Shown here: positions 1 to 4,992 of the stretch, one piece after another
Layout of the letters: every line of letters starts with the position of its first letter
How positions within the stretch are numbered: position 1 is the first letter of the stretch
DNA from: Bacillota bacterium
Lineage (GTDB): Bacteria; Bacillota; Clostridia; Oscillospirales; Ruminococcaceae
Length of the DNA stretch: 5,001 bases
Assembly (NCBI GenBank): GCA_023394255.1
Contig: JAEXAZ010000183.1
Span: forward strand, 1-5,001
Direction: 5' to 3'
Translations under genes and position numbers: made by a program
The notes under the pieces: model-generated
Told to the model about the DNA's origin: nothing
What the model saw: only the letters and a program-made list of their open reading frames with translations
Databases searched by the model: none

Positions 1-1
1 G

Positions 2-544
2 TCCCAGGCGCTTGCCCATTATAACGAACTGACAGAATTATTCTATCGGGAACTGGGGGTTTCCCTGTCGGAGGGTGTGCGAAGCCTTTACCGGGAAATC
101 GTGAAAACCGTCAACAGCGTGCAAACCGATCTGAGTGTGATCAAGGAGGACCTTTGCGAACAGCAGGCGGCCCAGGGCGCGTTTTACTGCGCATATGAAA
201 TCTTTAAATGCATGTACCGCGTCGAGGCGCGGACTGCCACCCGCACCGGCCAGTCGATTTTTATCGCGCTGCTGACCGTTACCGACCAAAACAACCAGGT
301 CCCCGAGCTGCCGCTGCTGGGCAAGGTCATGGATCAGCTTTTGGAATCCGTCCGGCTGTCTTTGCGGAAGGGGGATGTCATTTCCCGTTTCTCCGCCACG
401 CAATATGTCCTGATGCTGCCGACGCTCACTTATGAAAATGGCCGGATTGTGCTTTCCCGCATAGAGAAGCGGTTTAAGCAGGATTTTCGCGGAAAGGAAA
501 TCAAACTGCATACGGCGCTCCAGCCTTTGGACCCGTTAAAATAG
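2..544 (+). CDS. BTAD-type transcriptional regulator with degenerate GGDEF-like domain (3' part)
   Basis: Partial gene: the frame is open from base 2 to the TAG at 542-544, giving 180 residues, and the start lies upstream of the window. Residues about 1-35 have the look of the last helices of a bacterial transcriptional activator (BTAD, TPR-like) domain: ALAHYNELTELFYRELG followed by SLYREIV. Residues about 65-175 follow the layout of a GGDEF domain: an ARTATRTGQ helix, an ALLTV strand, a long helix ending SLRKGDVISRF, then YVLMLP and a closing helix. The GGDEF signature itself is replaced by SATQY (131-135) and the metal-binding Asp of the first strand is not evident, so diguanylate cyclase activity is very unlikely; the domain probably serves binding or dimerisation. 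An OmpR-like DNA-binding domain would be expected upstream but cannot be seen. It is probably cotranscribed with the gene 15 bases downstream. The fold assignment is by eye; targets are unknown. Confidence 0.75.
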   Translation, partial: SQALAHYNELTELFYRELGVSLSEGVRSLYREIVKTVNSVQTDLSVIKEDLCEQQAAQGAFYCAYEIFKCMYRVEARTATRTGQSIFIALLTVTDQNNQVPELPLLGKVMDQLLESVRLSLRKGDVISRFSATQYVLMLPTLTYENGRIVLSRIEKRFKQDFRGKEIKLHTALQPLDPLK

Positions 545-551
545 AAAGGGG
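545..551 (+). promoter_or_regulatory. Ribosome binding site for the TTG-start gene at 560
   Basis: AAAGGGG lies eight bases before the TTG at 560. It fixes this rare start codon, since no in-frame ATG with a comparable site is present nearby. Confidence 0.65.
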
Positions 552-559
552 TATTTTCA

Positions 560-1060
560 TTGCCGATCAGAGGCGCCTTTCTGCAGCCCAGCACAGTCGC
601 AAAAACGCTGGTATGCATCGATTCGATCGAACCGGCCGGGTTTTCCGGCAGGTTTTACAACCTTTATCTGCCGGATTGTGTCCAATTTCGCGGAGCTTTT
701 GATCTGGTGGATCGGATGGACCGGATGTTTGACCAATTGGGGTTTCCGCATGCCGCGTTTCGATACCGTTCCTTTTACAAATCGCGCCCGGAGCGGTTCT
801 CCCGCCCGGAATCGGCAGAAGCGGCATGTTTTCAGGATGAAAGCGTGTTTACGCGTGAAAAAGGGGCGAAGATGACGGTGATCGTGCAGGTGACCACCCG
901 CCGGAACGCGACCTGGCAGGGGACTGCGTTTTGGGTGGAACAAAGCTGCCGCGTTGATTTTCAGAGCGCCTGCGATTTGATCCCTTTGATCTTCAGATCG
1001 GTCTCTTCCATGGGGGGAAGGATAGACCTGCTTGAATGGGAAGAAAACGCGCGGGAATAA
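560..1060 (+). CDS. Uncharacterised 166-residue protein, cotranscribed with the BTAD-type regulator
   Basis: I cannot assign a function. The protein is soluble, with no signal peptide or membrane segment. It has two apparent blocks. Residues about 15-75 contain LVCIDS, then a GRFYNLYLP segment, VQFRGAFDLVDRMDRMFDQLGFP and a RYRSFY segment. Residues about 105-160 contain MTVIVQVTTRRNATWQG, AFWVEQ and a helix FQSACDLIPLIFRSV. The loop between them is rich in charge and Pro. From memory, proteins with the same order (LVRID..GRFYNPY..FPQ..R.F and then NASWQG..TWLE..F.S..EL) are common in gut Clostridia without a known role; a search must confirm this. The start is the TTG at 560, supported by AAAGGGG. 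The gene follows the regulator by 15 bases and ends directly at a terminator, so the two probably form the end of one operon. A role as partner or effector of that regulator is inference. Confidence 0.75.
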   Translation: MPIRGAFLQPSTVAKTLVCIDSIEPAGFSGRFYNLYLPDCVQFRGAFDLVDRMDRMFDQLGFPHAAFRYRSFYKSRPERFSRPESAEAACFQDESVFTREKGAKMTVIVQVTTRRNATWQGTAFWVEQSCRVDFQSACDLIPLIFRSVSSMGGRIDLLEWEENARE

Positions 1061-1083
1061 AGGCGGGATATCCTGCCTTTTTT
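1059..1083 (+). terminator. Rho-independent terminator after the 166-residue protein gene
   Basis: A nine-pair stem AAAGGCGGG/CCTGCCTTT (one G-U pair) closes an ATAT loop and runs into a T tract of six to seven. It begins inside the TAA stop codon and ends the left-hand transcript. Confidence 0.85.
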
Positions 1084-1189
1084 ACTATTCTGAAAGGAAT
1101 CGGAAGAAGGACGATTTTGCCTGATTGGCCGTTTCAGAAATTGCCCATACTGAGAAAGGCGGGCTGAAAATGAAGAAAATTGGATTTAG
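1084..1189. other. Gene-free stretch between terminator and promoter
   Basis: No credible gene is seen here. The only structure is an 8-base inverted repeat, TTCTGAAA (1088-1095) and TTTCAGAA (1132-1139), with a 36-base gap. A seven-codon ATG frame at 1170 ends in the TGA of the following -35 box and lacks a convincing ribosome binding site. Confidence 0.5.
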
Positions 1190-1218
1190 TTGACAGTTTA
1201 CGGCAATTTTCATACAAT
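1190..1218 (+). promoter_or_regulatory. Promoter of the membrane protein-hydrogenase operon
   Basis: TTGACA (1190-1195), a 17-base spacer and TACAAT (1213-1218) match the housekeeping sigma-A consensus in 11 of 12 bases. Transcription should begin near 1225. The -10 also reads CATACAAT (1211-1218), the known -10 consensus of the mother-cell sigma factor E, and CATACAATA fits the sigma-K pattern CATAnnnTA. The -35 side fits sigma A much better, so sigma-A use is the main call and sporulation use is a possibility. Confidence 0.85.
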
Positions 1219-1284
1219 AAGGAAAAGAATGGAATAAATGAACAGGAGCGAACCGCGCTTTTCCGCAGAATTCAGCCAGACGGG

Positions 1285-1292
1285 AGAAGGAG
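1285..1292 (+). promoter_or_regulatory. Ribosome binding site deciding the TTG start at 1298
   Basis: AGAAGGAG lies five bases before an in-frame TTG. The upstream in-frame ATG at 1238 has only a GGAA three bases away, too close to work well. This favours the TTG and leaves a leader of about 73 bases. Confidence 0.7.
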
Positions 1293-1297
1293 CCAAC

Positions 1298-2401
1298 TTG
1301 ACAATTGAAAAAAAACGGGCATTTTTGATCAACTGCTTATTTACCGCGTGCATTCTGACACTGGCCTACCTGTGTTTCAAATATCTTCTGACATGGATGC
1401 TGCCGTTTGTGATCGGCCTGATTACAGCCGCCTGCCTGCAAAGGACCATTCAGTTTCTGGCGGAAAAAACCCGCCAGAATAAACGTCTGCTTTCTCCGAT
1501 TGTGGCTTTTATCCTGGTTTCCACCGTTGGAATCCTGTTTGTGCTTTTGGTATATAACGCCGCCAACGAGCTGGGCGAGCTGATTAACCGTTTGCCGGGG
1601 CTCTACCAAAGCGCGGCGCCCGCCATCACAGATGTGATGAACCGTACGCTGGAGCGTATTGTATTTGCGCTTCCGGATGAGATGGAAACGCAAATCCGCG
1701 CGCTGGCCGCTCAGATGCTGGCCGACGCGCAGTCGAATATGATTGATTTTTCCACCTTTGCCGTTGCCTGGGCGGCCAACAAGGCTTCGCTGCTGCCGTC
1801 CGTGCTGATTTCAATTATTATTACAGTGGTCGCGACCTTTTTTATGACTGTCGAATTTGACAACATCGTCAAGTTCTGCAAGCAGCAGATACCGGAAAAA
1901 TACAGGGCGCAGGTGGTCTCCAGCTGGAATTCGTTCAGCAAAACGGTGGCGGGCATGCTTTCCTCCTATCTGCTGATCATGTTTATCACATTTATTGAGC
2001 TTTCAGCCGGCCTGATTCTGCTGAAGGTAAACTATGCGGTTCTTTTGGCGGCGATGATTTCGCTTGTTGATATTCTGCCGGTGCTCGGTACGGGAACAAT
2101 CCTGATTCCGTGGGGCATTATTGCAATGATGATGGGAAAAACAAGTTTTGGAGCCGGTATCCTTGGAATCTACTTCGGGATTACAATTATCAGAAATATT
2201 CTGGAGCCACGGATCATCGGCAAACGTATCGGCCTTCACCCGCTGGTGACGCTGATGTTTATGTATCTTGGGCTGCATGTTATGGGGCTGCTTGGAATGT
2301 TTCTGTTTCCGCTTACGGTCATCATTCTTAAAAATTTGCAGGATTCCGGCGTTGTCCAATTCTGGAAAACAGAGGAATCTTTCAACAGGCCCGACCAATA
2401 G
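1298..2401 (+). CDS. ytvI: AI-2E family membrane protein, YtvI-like (sporulation integral membrane protein)
   Basis: A polytopic membrane protein of 367 residues from the TTG at 1298 (387 from the ATG at 1238), close to the roughly 370 of Bacillus YtvI. Hydrophobic segments lie near residues 9-26, 30-47, 64-87, 165-184, 219-243, 249-280, 283-298 and 316-345. A soluble stretch at about 90-160 follows the third helix, as is usual in the family. Two family signatures are visible: DILPVLGTG (258-266) and EPRIIGKRIGLHP (303-315). The extra 20 residues given by the upstream ATG are polar and lack the usual IEKKRAFLIN-like beginning, so the TTG is preferred. AI-2E family members are transporters or exporters of varied or unknown substrates; YtvI is linked to sporulation but its substrate is not known to me. 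It is first in its operon, followed 48 bases later by a hydrogenase gene. Family is sure; the exact orthology to ytvI is likely. Confidence 0.85.
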   Translation: MTIEKKRAFLINCLFTACILTLAYLCFKYLLTWMLPFVIGLITAACLQRTIQFLAEKTRQNKRLLSPIVAFILVSTVGILFVLLVYNAANELGELINRLPGLYQSAAPAITDVMNRTLERIVFALPDEMETQIRALAAQMLADAQSNMIDFSTFAVAWAANKASLLPSVLISIIITVVATFFMTVEFDNIVKFCKQQIPEKYRAQVVSSWNSFSKTVAGMLSSYLLIMFITFIELSAGLILLKVNYAVLLAAMISLVDILPVLGTGTILIPWGIIAMMMGKTSFGAGILGIYFGITIIRNILEPRIIGKRIGLHPLVTLMFMYLGLHVMGLLGMFLFPLTVIILKNLQDSGVVQFWKTEESFNRPDQ

Positions 2402-2435
2402 CCGGCGGTTATGAATCCGCGGAAATTCTGTTGAT

Positions 2436-2444
2436 AAGGGGTGG
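2436..2444 (+). promoter_or_regulatory. Ribosome binding site for the hydrogenase, favouring GTG at 2450
   Basis: AAGGGGTGG (2436-2444) lies five bases before the GTG at 2450. The in-frame GTG at 2441 overlaps this site and cannot easily use it, so translation probably begins at 2450 with the sequence MATFQELYE. Confidence 0.65.
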
Positions 2445-2449
2445 TTCTG

Positions 2450-3694
2450 GTGGCTACTTTTCAGGAATTATATGAAACCTTGCTCAAAGCGTCTGTACAA
2501 CGCGGACAGGCCGGCGCCGATTCGGTGAAAGGCATGGAGTATGACCCTCAGCATCTGGACTGCCTGCTGCATCCGGAAAAGCATCCGGTCATCTGGCAGC
2601 TTGCGGACTGTGACTGTCCGCCCGACGCGCCCTGCATGGCTTCCTGCGAGTTTGACGCGATTTCCCGCAGAGAAGGGGTGCCCCGGGTCGCGATCGATGT
2701 CACCCGCTGTGCCGGGTGCGCGGCCTGCGCGGAGAGCTGCCATTCGGGCAAGCTGACTGCTTCAAAGGATATTTTGCCGGCGCTTGAGGCGGTCAGGAAC
2801 GCCGGGGGGCTGGCTTATGCGCTGATAGCCCCCGCGTTTCAGGGCCAGTTCAGCCCGGACGTGACGGCGGGGATGCTGCGCAGCGCCTTTTTGAAGCTGG
2901 GCTTTGACGGGATGCTGGAAGTTGCTCTGTTTGCCGATATCCTGACGCTGAAAGAGGCGTTCGAATTTGATCAGAACATCCATAAGGAGGAAGACTTTCA
3001 GCTGACCAGCTGCTGCTGTCCGCTCTGGATTGCCATGCTGCGCAAAAGCTACAGCCAGCTGATGCCCCACGTGCCCGGCGCCGTTTCCCCGATGATTGCC
3101 TGCGGCCGTGCGGTAAAGGCGCTGCATCCCGATGCGGTCACTGTTTTTGTGGGGCCCTGCCTTGCCAAAAAATCCGAGGCCAGGGAGCCGGACTTGAAGG
3201 GCGCGGTGGATTATGTGCTGACCTTTGAGGAGATGCGGGACGTTTTTGATGTTGCCGGGATTGATCCGTCGGAAATGGAAGATAAGGAACGTGACCACTC
3301 CTCCCGTGCCGGCCGCATTTATGCCCATACGGGCGGTGTGAGCGAGGCGGTCCGCTCAACAGTGGAACGCCTGAACCCGCACCGCAGGATTACGGTGAAG
3401 ACGCAGCAGGCCGACGGCGTGAGAAACTGCAGGGAAATGCTGGCCGCTTTGACGGCGGGCAGCACGCATGCGAATTTCTACGAGGGCATGGGCTGCGTGG
3501 GCGGCTGTGTGGGCGGCCCGAAAGCAATTATTGATAAGGAGCAGGGCAGGGACAATGTGGCAGCCTATGGGGAACAGGCGCTTTATCCGACGCCGATGGA
3601 TAACCCATATGTAATCGAGCTGCTTCACAGGCTGGGAATCGACACGGTGGAAACCCTGCTGAACGACAGTGATATTTTTACCAGAAAGCTCTGA
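2450..3694 (+). CDS. Monomeric [FeFe] hydrogenase with two [4Fe-4S] motifs, group B-like
   Basis: Predicted cytoplasmic iron-only hydrogenase of 414 residues that would pass electrons between ferredoxin and H+/H2. The N-terminal ferredoxin-like part has a non-classical set CxCx5Cx3C (Cys 54, 56, 62, 66) and a classical CxxCxxCxxxC (Cys 87, 90, 93, 97). The H-cluster domain has P1 as TSCCCPLW (186-193), P2 as VGPCLAKKSEAR with Cys 237, and P3 as EGMGCVGGCVGG with Cys 349 and 353. All four cubane ligands and the Cys thought to relay protons are therefore present, as are two Glu of the proton path (169, 172) and the Lys of P2 (240). Against the Clostridium pasteurianum CpI enzyme, P1 has an extra Cys, the Met of MPC in P2 is Gly, and the P3 tail lacks GGQP. 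From memory these traits fit group B enzymes. The C-terminal small-subunit domain is missing. No HydEFG maturase gene lies in the window, so these must be elsewhere. It probably shares the ytvI transcript. A sensory role is less likely because the relay Cys is kept. Confidence 0.88.
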   Translation: MATFQELYETLLKASVQRGQAGADSVKGMEYDPQHLDCLLHPEKHPVIWQLADCDCPPDAPCMASCEFDAISRREGVPRVAIDVTRCAGCAACAESCHSGKLTASKDILPALEAVRNAGGLAYALIAPAFQGQFSPDVTAGMLRSAFLKLGFDGMLEVALFADILTLKEAFEFDQNIHKEEDFQLTSCCCPLWIAMLRKSYSQLMPHVPGAVSPMIACGRAVKALHPDAVTVFVGPCLAKKSEAREPDLKGAVDYVLTFEEMRDVFDVAGIDPSEMEDKERDHSSRAGRIYAHTGGVSEAVRSTVERLNPHRRITVKTQQADGVRNCREMLAALTAGSTHANFYEGMGCVGGCVGGPKAIIDKEQGRDNVAAYGEQALYPTPMDNPYVIELLHRLGIDTVETLLNDSDIFTRKL

Positions 3695-3701
3695 TTCCCG
3701 C

Positions 3702-3730
3702 TTGAAGCAAAGCAAAAAAGATGATAAAAT
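3702..3730 (+). promoter_or_regulatory. Promoter of the DtxR-type regulator (extended -10)
   Basis: TTGAAG (3702-3707), a 17-base spacer and TAAAAT (3725-3730), with TG at 3722-3723 making an extended -10. It begins eight bases after the hydrogenase stop, and no terminator is seen between, so some readthrough from the upstream operon is possible. Confidence 0.8.
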
Positions 3731-3733
3731 CAT
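3721..3733. promoter_or_regulatory. Palindrome over the -10 box, candidate operator
   Basis: ATGAT-AAA-ATCAT is a perfect 5-base inverted repeat that contains the entire -10 box. A bound dimer would block the promoter, so self-regulation by the encoded metal regulator is a reasonable idea. It does not resemble the known MntR or DtxR operator consensus. A weaker alternative is TTGC-N10-GCAA at 3733-3750. Function is inferred from position only. Confidence 0.35.
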
Positions 3734-3766
3734 TGCATAATATTCCGCAAAAGGAGGACGCCCCAT

Positions 3767-4144
3767 ATGCCCATGCATGAATCGGGAGAAAACTATCTGG
3801 AAACCATTCTGATTCTGGAGAACAAGAACGGTTCCGTACGTTCGATTGATATTGCAAACGAACTTGATTATTCGAAACCGAGCATCAGCCGCGCAATGGG
3901 GATCCTGCGCAAAAGCGGGTTTATCACCATGGAGGACAGCGGGCGCATCCTGCTTACGCCCGGGGGACGGGCGAAAGCCTCGGAAATATACGAACGCCAT
4001 CTGCTGCTTACCAGGTATCTGATGCTGACCCTTTCCATCGATCAGGAAACCGCCGCAAATGATGCCTGCCGGATCGAGCATGTGATCAGCGCCGAAACGT
4101 TCGCGAAAGTCAAGGAGTATGTGGAAAGGGAGGATGGCAGGTGA
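3767..4144 (+). CDS. DtxR/MntR-family metal-dependent transcriptional regulator
   Basis: A 125-residue DNA-binding protein of the DtxR family, which represses metal uptake or related genes when Fe2+ or Mn2+ binds. Residues about 8-64 form the winged helix: SIDIANEL and SKPSISRAMGILRKSG are the helix-turn-helix, and ITMEDSGRILLT is the wing. Residues about 65-120 form the dimerisation and metal-binding helices, with ERHLLL and NDACRIEHVIS. Aligned by eye to MntR, the ligands become Asn 9 (MntR Asp 8), Glu 12, His 78, Cys 101 (MntR Glu 99), Glu 104 and His 105. The ACRIEHVIS part is closer to DtxR (ACRWEHVMS). There is no SH3-like C-terminal domain, as in MntR. The ATG at 3767 has AAAGGAGG nine bases upstream; the ATG at 3773 is too far from it. 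The gene overlaps a small gene by four bases. Family is sure; the metal and targets are not. Confidence 0.93.
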   Translation: MPMHESGENYLETILILENKNGSVRSIDIANELDYSKPSISRAMGILRKSGFITMEDSGRILLTPGGRAKASEIYERHLLLTRYLMLTLSIDQETAANDACRIEHVISAETFAKVKEYVEREDGR

Positions 4145-4290
4145 GCCTGAACAGTGAGCCGGTGCCGGAGGAAAATGACCTTCTCCGTTTGATAGATGAA
4201 GGGATTTTCGGATTGAGCGGCGATGAAAAAACCACCGTTTCTGTTGATGTGGAGCAGATCTTAAAAAGTGAGCAGAAGAAAAAGAAATAG
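4141..4290 (+). CDS. Small 49-residue protein, translationally coupled to the metal regulator
   Basis: A short open frame from GTG 4141 to TAG 4288-4290. The GTG shares four bases (GTGA) with the regulator's stop codon, and GGGAGG (4128-4133) sits seven bases upstream, so translation is probably coupled. The protein has an acidic N-terminal half (EPVPEEND, then LLRLIDEGIFGLS), a short SGDEKTTVSVDVEQIL part, and a lysine tail (KSEQKKKK). No signal peptide, membrane helix or cysteine is present. I do not recognise it. The overlap, the ribosome binding site and the terminator beginning within its stop codon support a real gene rather than chance. A role with the regulator, such as an anti-regulator or cofactor protein, is speculation. 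Confidence 0.68.
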   Translation: MSLNSEPVPEENDLLRLIDEGIFGLSGDEKTTVSVDVEQILKSEQKKKK

Positions 4291-4325
4291 AAATGGCTGC
4301 CGCATAAAGCGGCAGCCATTTCTAT
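4287..4325. terminator. Bidirectional terminator between convergent genes
   Basis: A perfect 17-bp stem (4287-4303 with 4309-4325) closes the 5-base loop ATAAA. It contains the stop codon of the small gene. On the plus strand it is followed by only a few T, including those in the stem base. On the minus strand it runs into a U-rich tract (TTCTTTTTCTTC, complement of 4275-4286), so it should end the minus-strand gene well and the plus-strand operon moderately. Confidence 0.85.
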
Positions 4326-4339
4326 ACGCTGTACCTCAA

Positions 4340-4711
4340 TCAGGAACGATGCTTATCCATCAGCTCTACAACTTCCGCAAAGAATTTGAAAATAAAAGGC
4401 AGCGAGCAGAACAGAAAGGAGGTGGAGATGCCGGCGAGCGTATAGAGCAGCGCAATGCCCATCGACGCTCCCTGCTGCAGATAGCTTGTAATGCTCAGGT
4501 AGAGCTGGAGGATCAAAAAAATGCCCATGACGACCAGAAGGACAACAAAGACGCCGTTGAGAAGCCTCGCGGTTGCATTCTGATAGCCTTTTCCGGGGAT
4601 AGTGGCAATTGTCTCCGGAACTTCCGGCATATCCGGAGTGTCTGTAAGGTTTGGGGTATCCAGTTCTTCCGTGGTGGATTCTGCTGCGTCGTTGCTGTTC
4701 AGATCATTCAT
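4340..4711 (-). CDS. Uncharacterised two-helix membrane protein
   Basis: A 123-residue protein that I do not recognise. Residues 1-45 are acidic and rich in Asn, Thr and Pro (for example ELDTPNLTDTPDMPEVPE) and are probably disordered. Two membrane helices follow: about 51-73 (LLNGVFVVLLVVMGIFLIL) and 84-109 (MGIALLYTLAGISTSFLFCS and on), joined by a short loop, with a charged C-terminal tail (FAEVVELMDKHRS). With no cleavable signal, both ends probably face the same side, most likely the cytoplasm. The ATG at 4711 has GGAGG nine bases upstream (complement of 4721-4725). It is convergent with the metal-regulator operon and transcribed alone. No enzymatic motif is seen, so function is unknown. 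Confidence 0.82.
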   Translation of the reverse strand: MNDLNSNDAAESTTEELDTPNLTDTPDMPEVPETIATIPGKGYQNATARLLNGVFVVLLVVMGIFLILQLYLSITSYLQQGASMGIALLYTLAGISTSFLFCSLPFIFKFFAEVVELMDKHRS

Positions 4712-4750
4712 TTCACAATTCCTCCAAATAAAATTAATTTTTATTCATCC

Positions 4751-4778
4751 ATTATAAGAATAGCAGAATTTGGATCAT
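4751..4778 (-). promoter_or_regulatory. Promoter of the two-helix membrane protein gene
   Basis: On the minus strand a perfect TATAAT (complement of 4751-4756) lies 16 bases after ATGATC (complement of 4773-4778), a weak -35 that keeps only the TGA core. Transcription would begin near 4744, giving a leader of about 33 bases. Confidence 0.55.
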
Positions 4779-4986
4779 TCGTAAAGACCGGATAAAAGAC
4801 TGTGCCGCCGGTGTCCGTTCCCTATTTACCCGCGGCTTTTTCAGCTATGATACGTTTTTATAGGATTCCAAAAAAATGGGTAAATATAAAGAAAAATCCC
4901 ATTTATCCGGTTTGGAAAGGTTTTTTGCCGTTAAACAGGCTTGTCCACCGAAAAATAAAAGTTTTTGTCGTGTAAAGAAAAAAGCC
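4779..4986. other. Gene-free A/T-rich intergenic region
   Basis: No convincing gene on either strand. The region carries nested inverted repeats (4787-4911), an AAATGGG/CCCATTT repeat (4874-4880 and 4898-4904), poly-T and poly-A runs, and an A/T-rich tract leading into a -35 box at the right edge. Confidence 0.5.
4787..4911. repeat. Nested inverted repeats built from TTTAYCC motifs
   Basis: The outer pair is ACCGGATAAA (4787-4796) with TTTATCCGGT (4902-4911), ten bases exact. The inner pair is TATTTACCC (4823-4831) with GGGTAAATA (4878-4886), nine bases exact. All four arms contain TTTAYCC or its complement. The inner right arm can instead pair with ATTTATCC (4901-4908), so two structures compete. 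They may be regulator sites or a folded RNA; the sequence alone does not decide. Confidence 0.45.
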
Positions 4987-4992
4987 TTGACA
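4987..4992 (+). promoter_or_regulatory. -35 box of a promoter leading out of the window
   Basis: A perfect TTGACA follows an A/T-rich stretch (4951-4984, with A runs at 4951-4960 and 4978-4983) that resembles an UP element. The matching -10 would lie near 5010, outside the window, so this is a partial call. Such A-tract promoters often serve stable RNA or other highly expressed genes. Confidence 0.45.

Noticed and set aside
1088..1139. Inverted repeat TTCTGAAA/TTTCAGAA as a regulatory RNA or operator
   Set aside because: The gap is 36 bases, the arms are short and A/T-rich, and it precedes the promoter; chance is likely.
1170..1193. Seven-codon ATG frame before the promoter
   Set aside because: It is upstream of the predicted transcription start, has a weak ribosome binding site and ends within the -35 box.
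1238..1297. Upstream ATG giving a 20-residue longer membrane protein
   Set aside because: Its ribosome binding site is poor (GGAA three bases away), the added residues are polar, and a strong AGAAGGAG serves the TTG at 1298. It remains an alternative.
2402..2435. Possible terminator between the membrane protein and hydrogenase genes
   Set aside because: Only a four-pair GCGG/CCGC stem is present and no T tract follows.
2762..3328. Minus-strand open frame within the hydrogenase gene
   Set aside because: The opposite strand encodes clear H-cluster motifs; the product is His, Arg and Gln-rich, typical of antisense shadows.
2450..3694. Sensory (HydS-like, group C) hydrogenase
   Set aside because: Sensory types usually lose the proton-relay Cys and carry a PAS domain; here the Cys run is kept and the sequence ends after the H-cluster domain.
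3356..4081. Long minus-strand open frame opposite the hydrogenase end and the metal regulator
   Set aside because: It crosses two well-supported plus-strand genes and the promoter between them, and its product has no recognisable domain.
4268..4795. Long plus-strand open frame opposite the two-helix membrane protein
   Set aside because: It is the antisense shadow of the minus-strand gene, rich in Arg, Lys, Gln and Asn, without a ribosome binding site, and it runs through the terminator hairpin.
4964..4972. Spo0A-box-like TTTGTCGTG
   Set aside because: Only seven of nine bases match TTTGTCGAA and there is a single copy, so it is not distinct from chance in an A/T-rich region.
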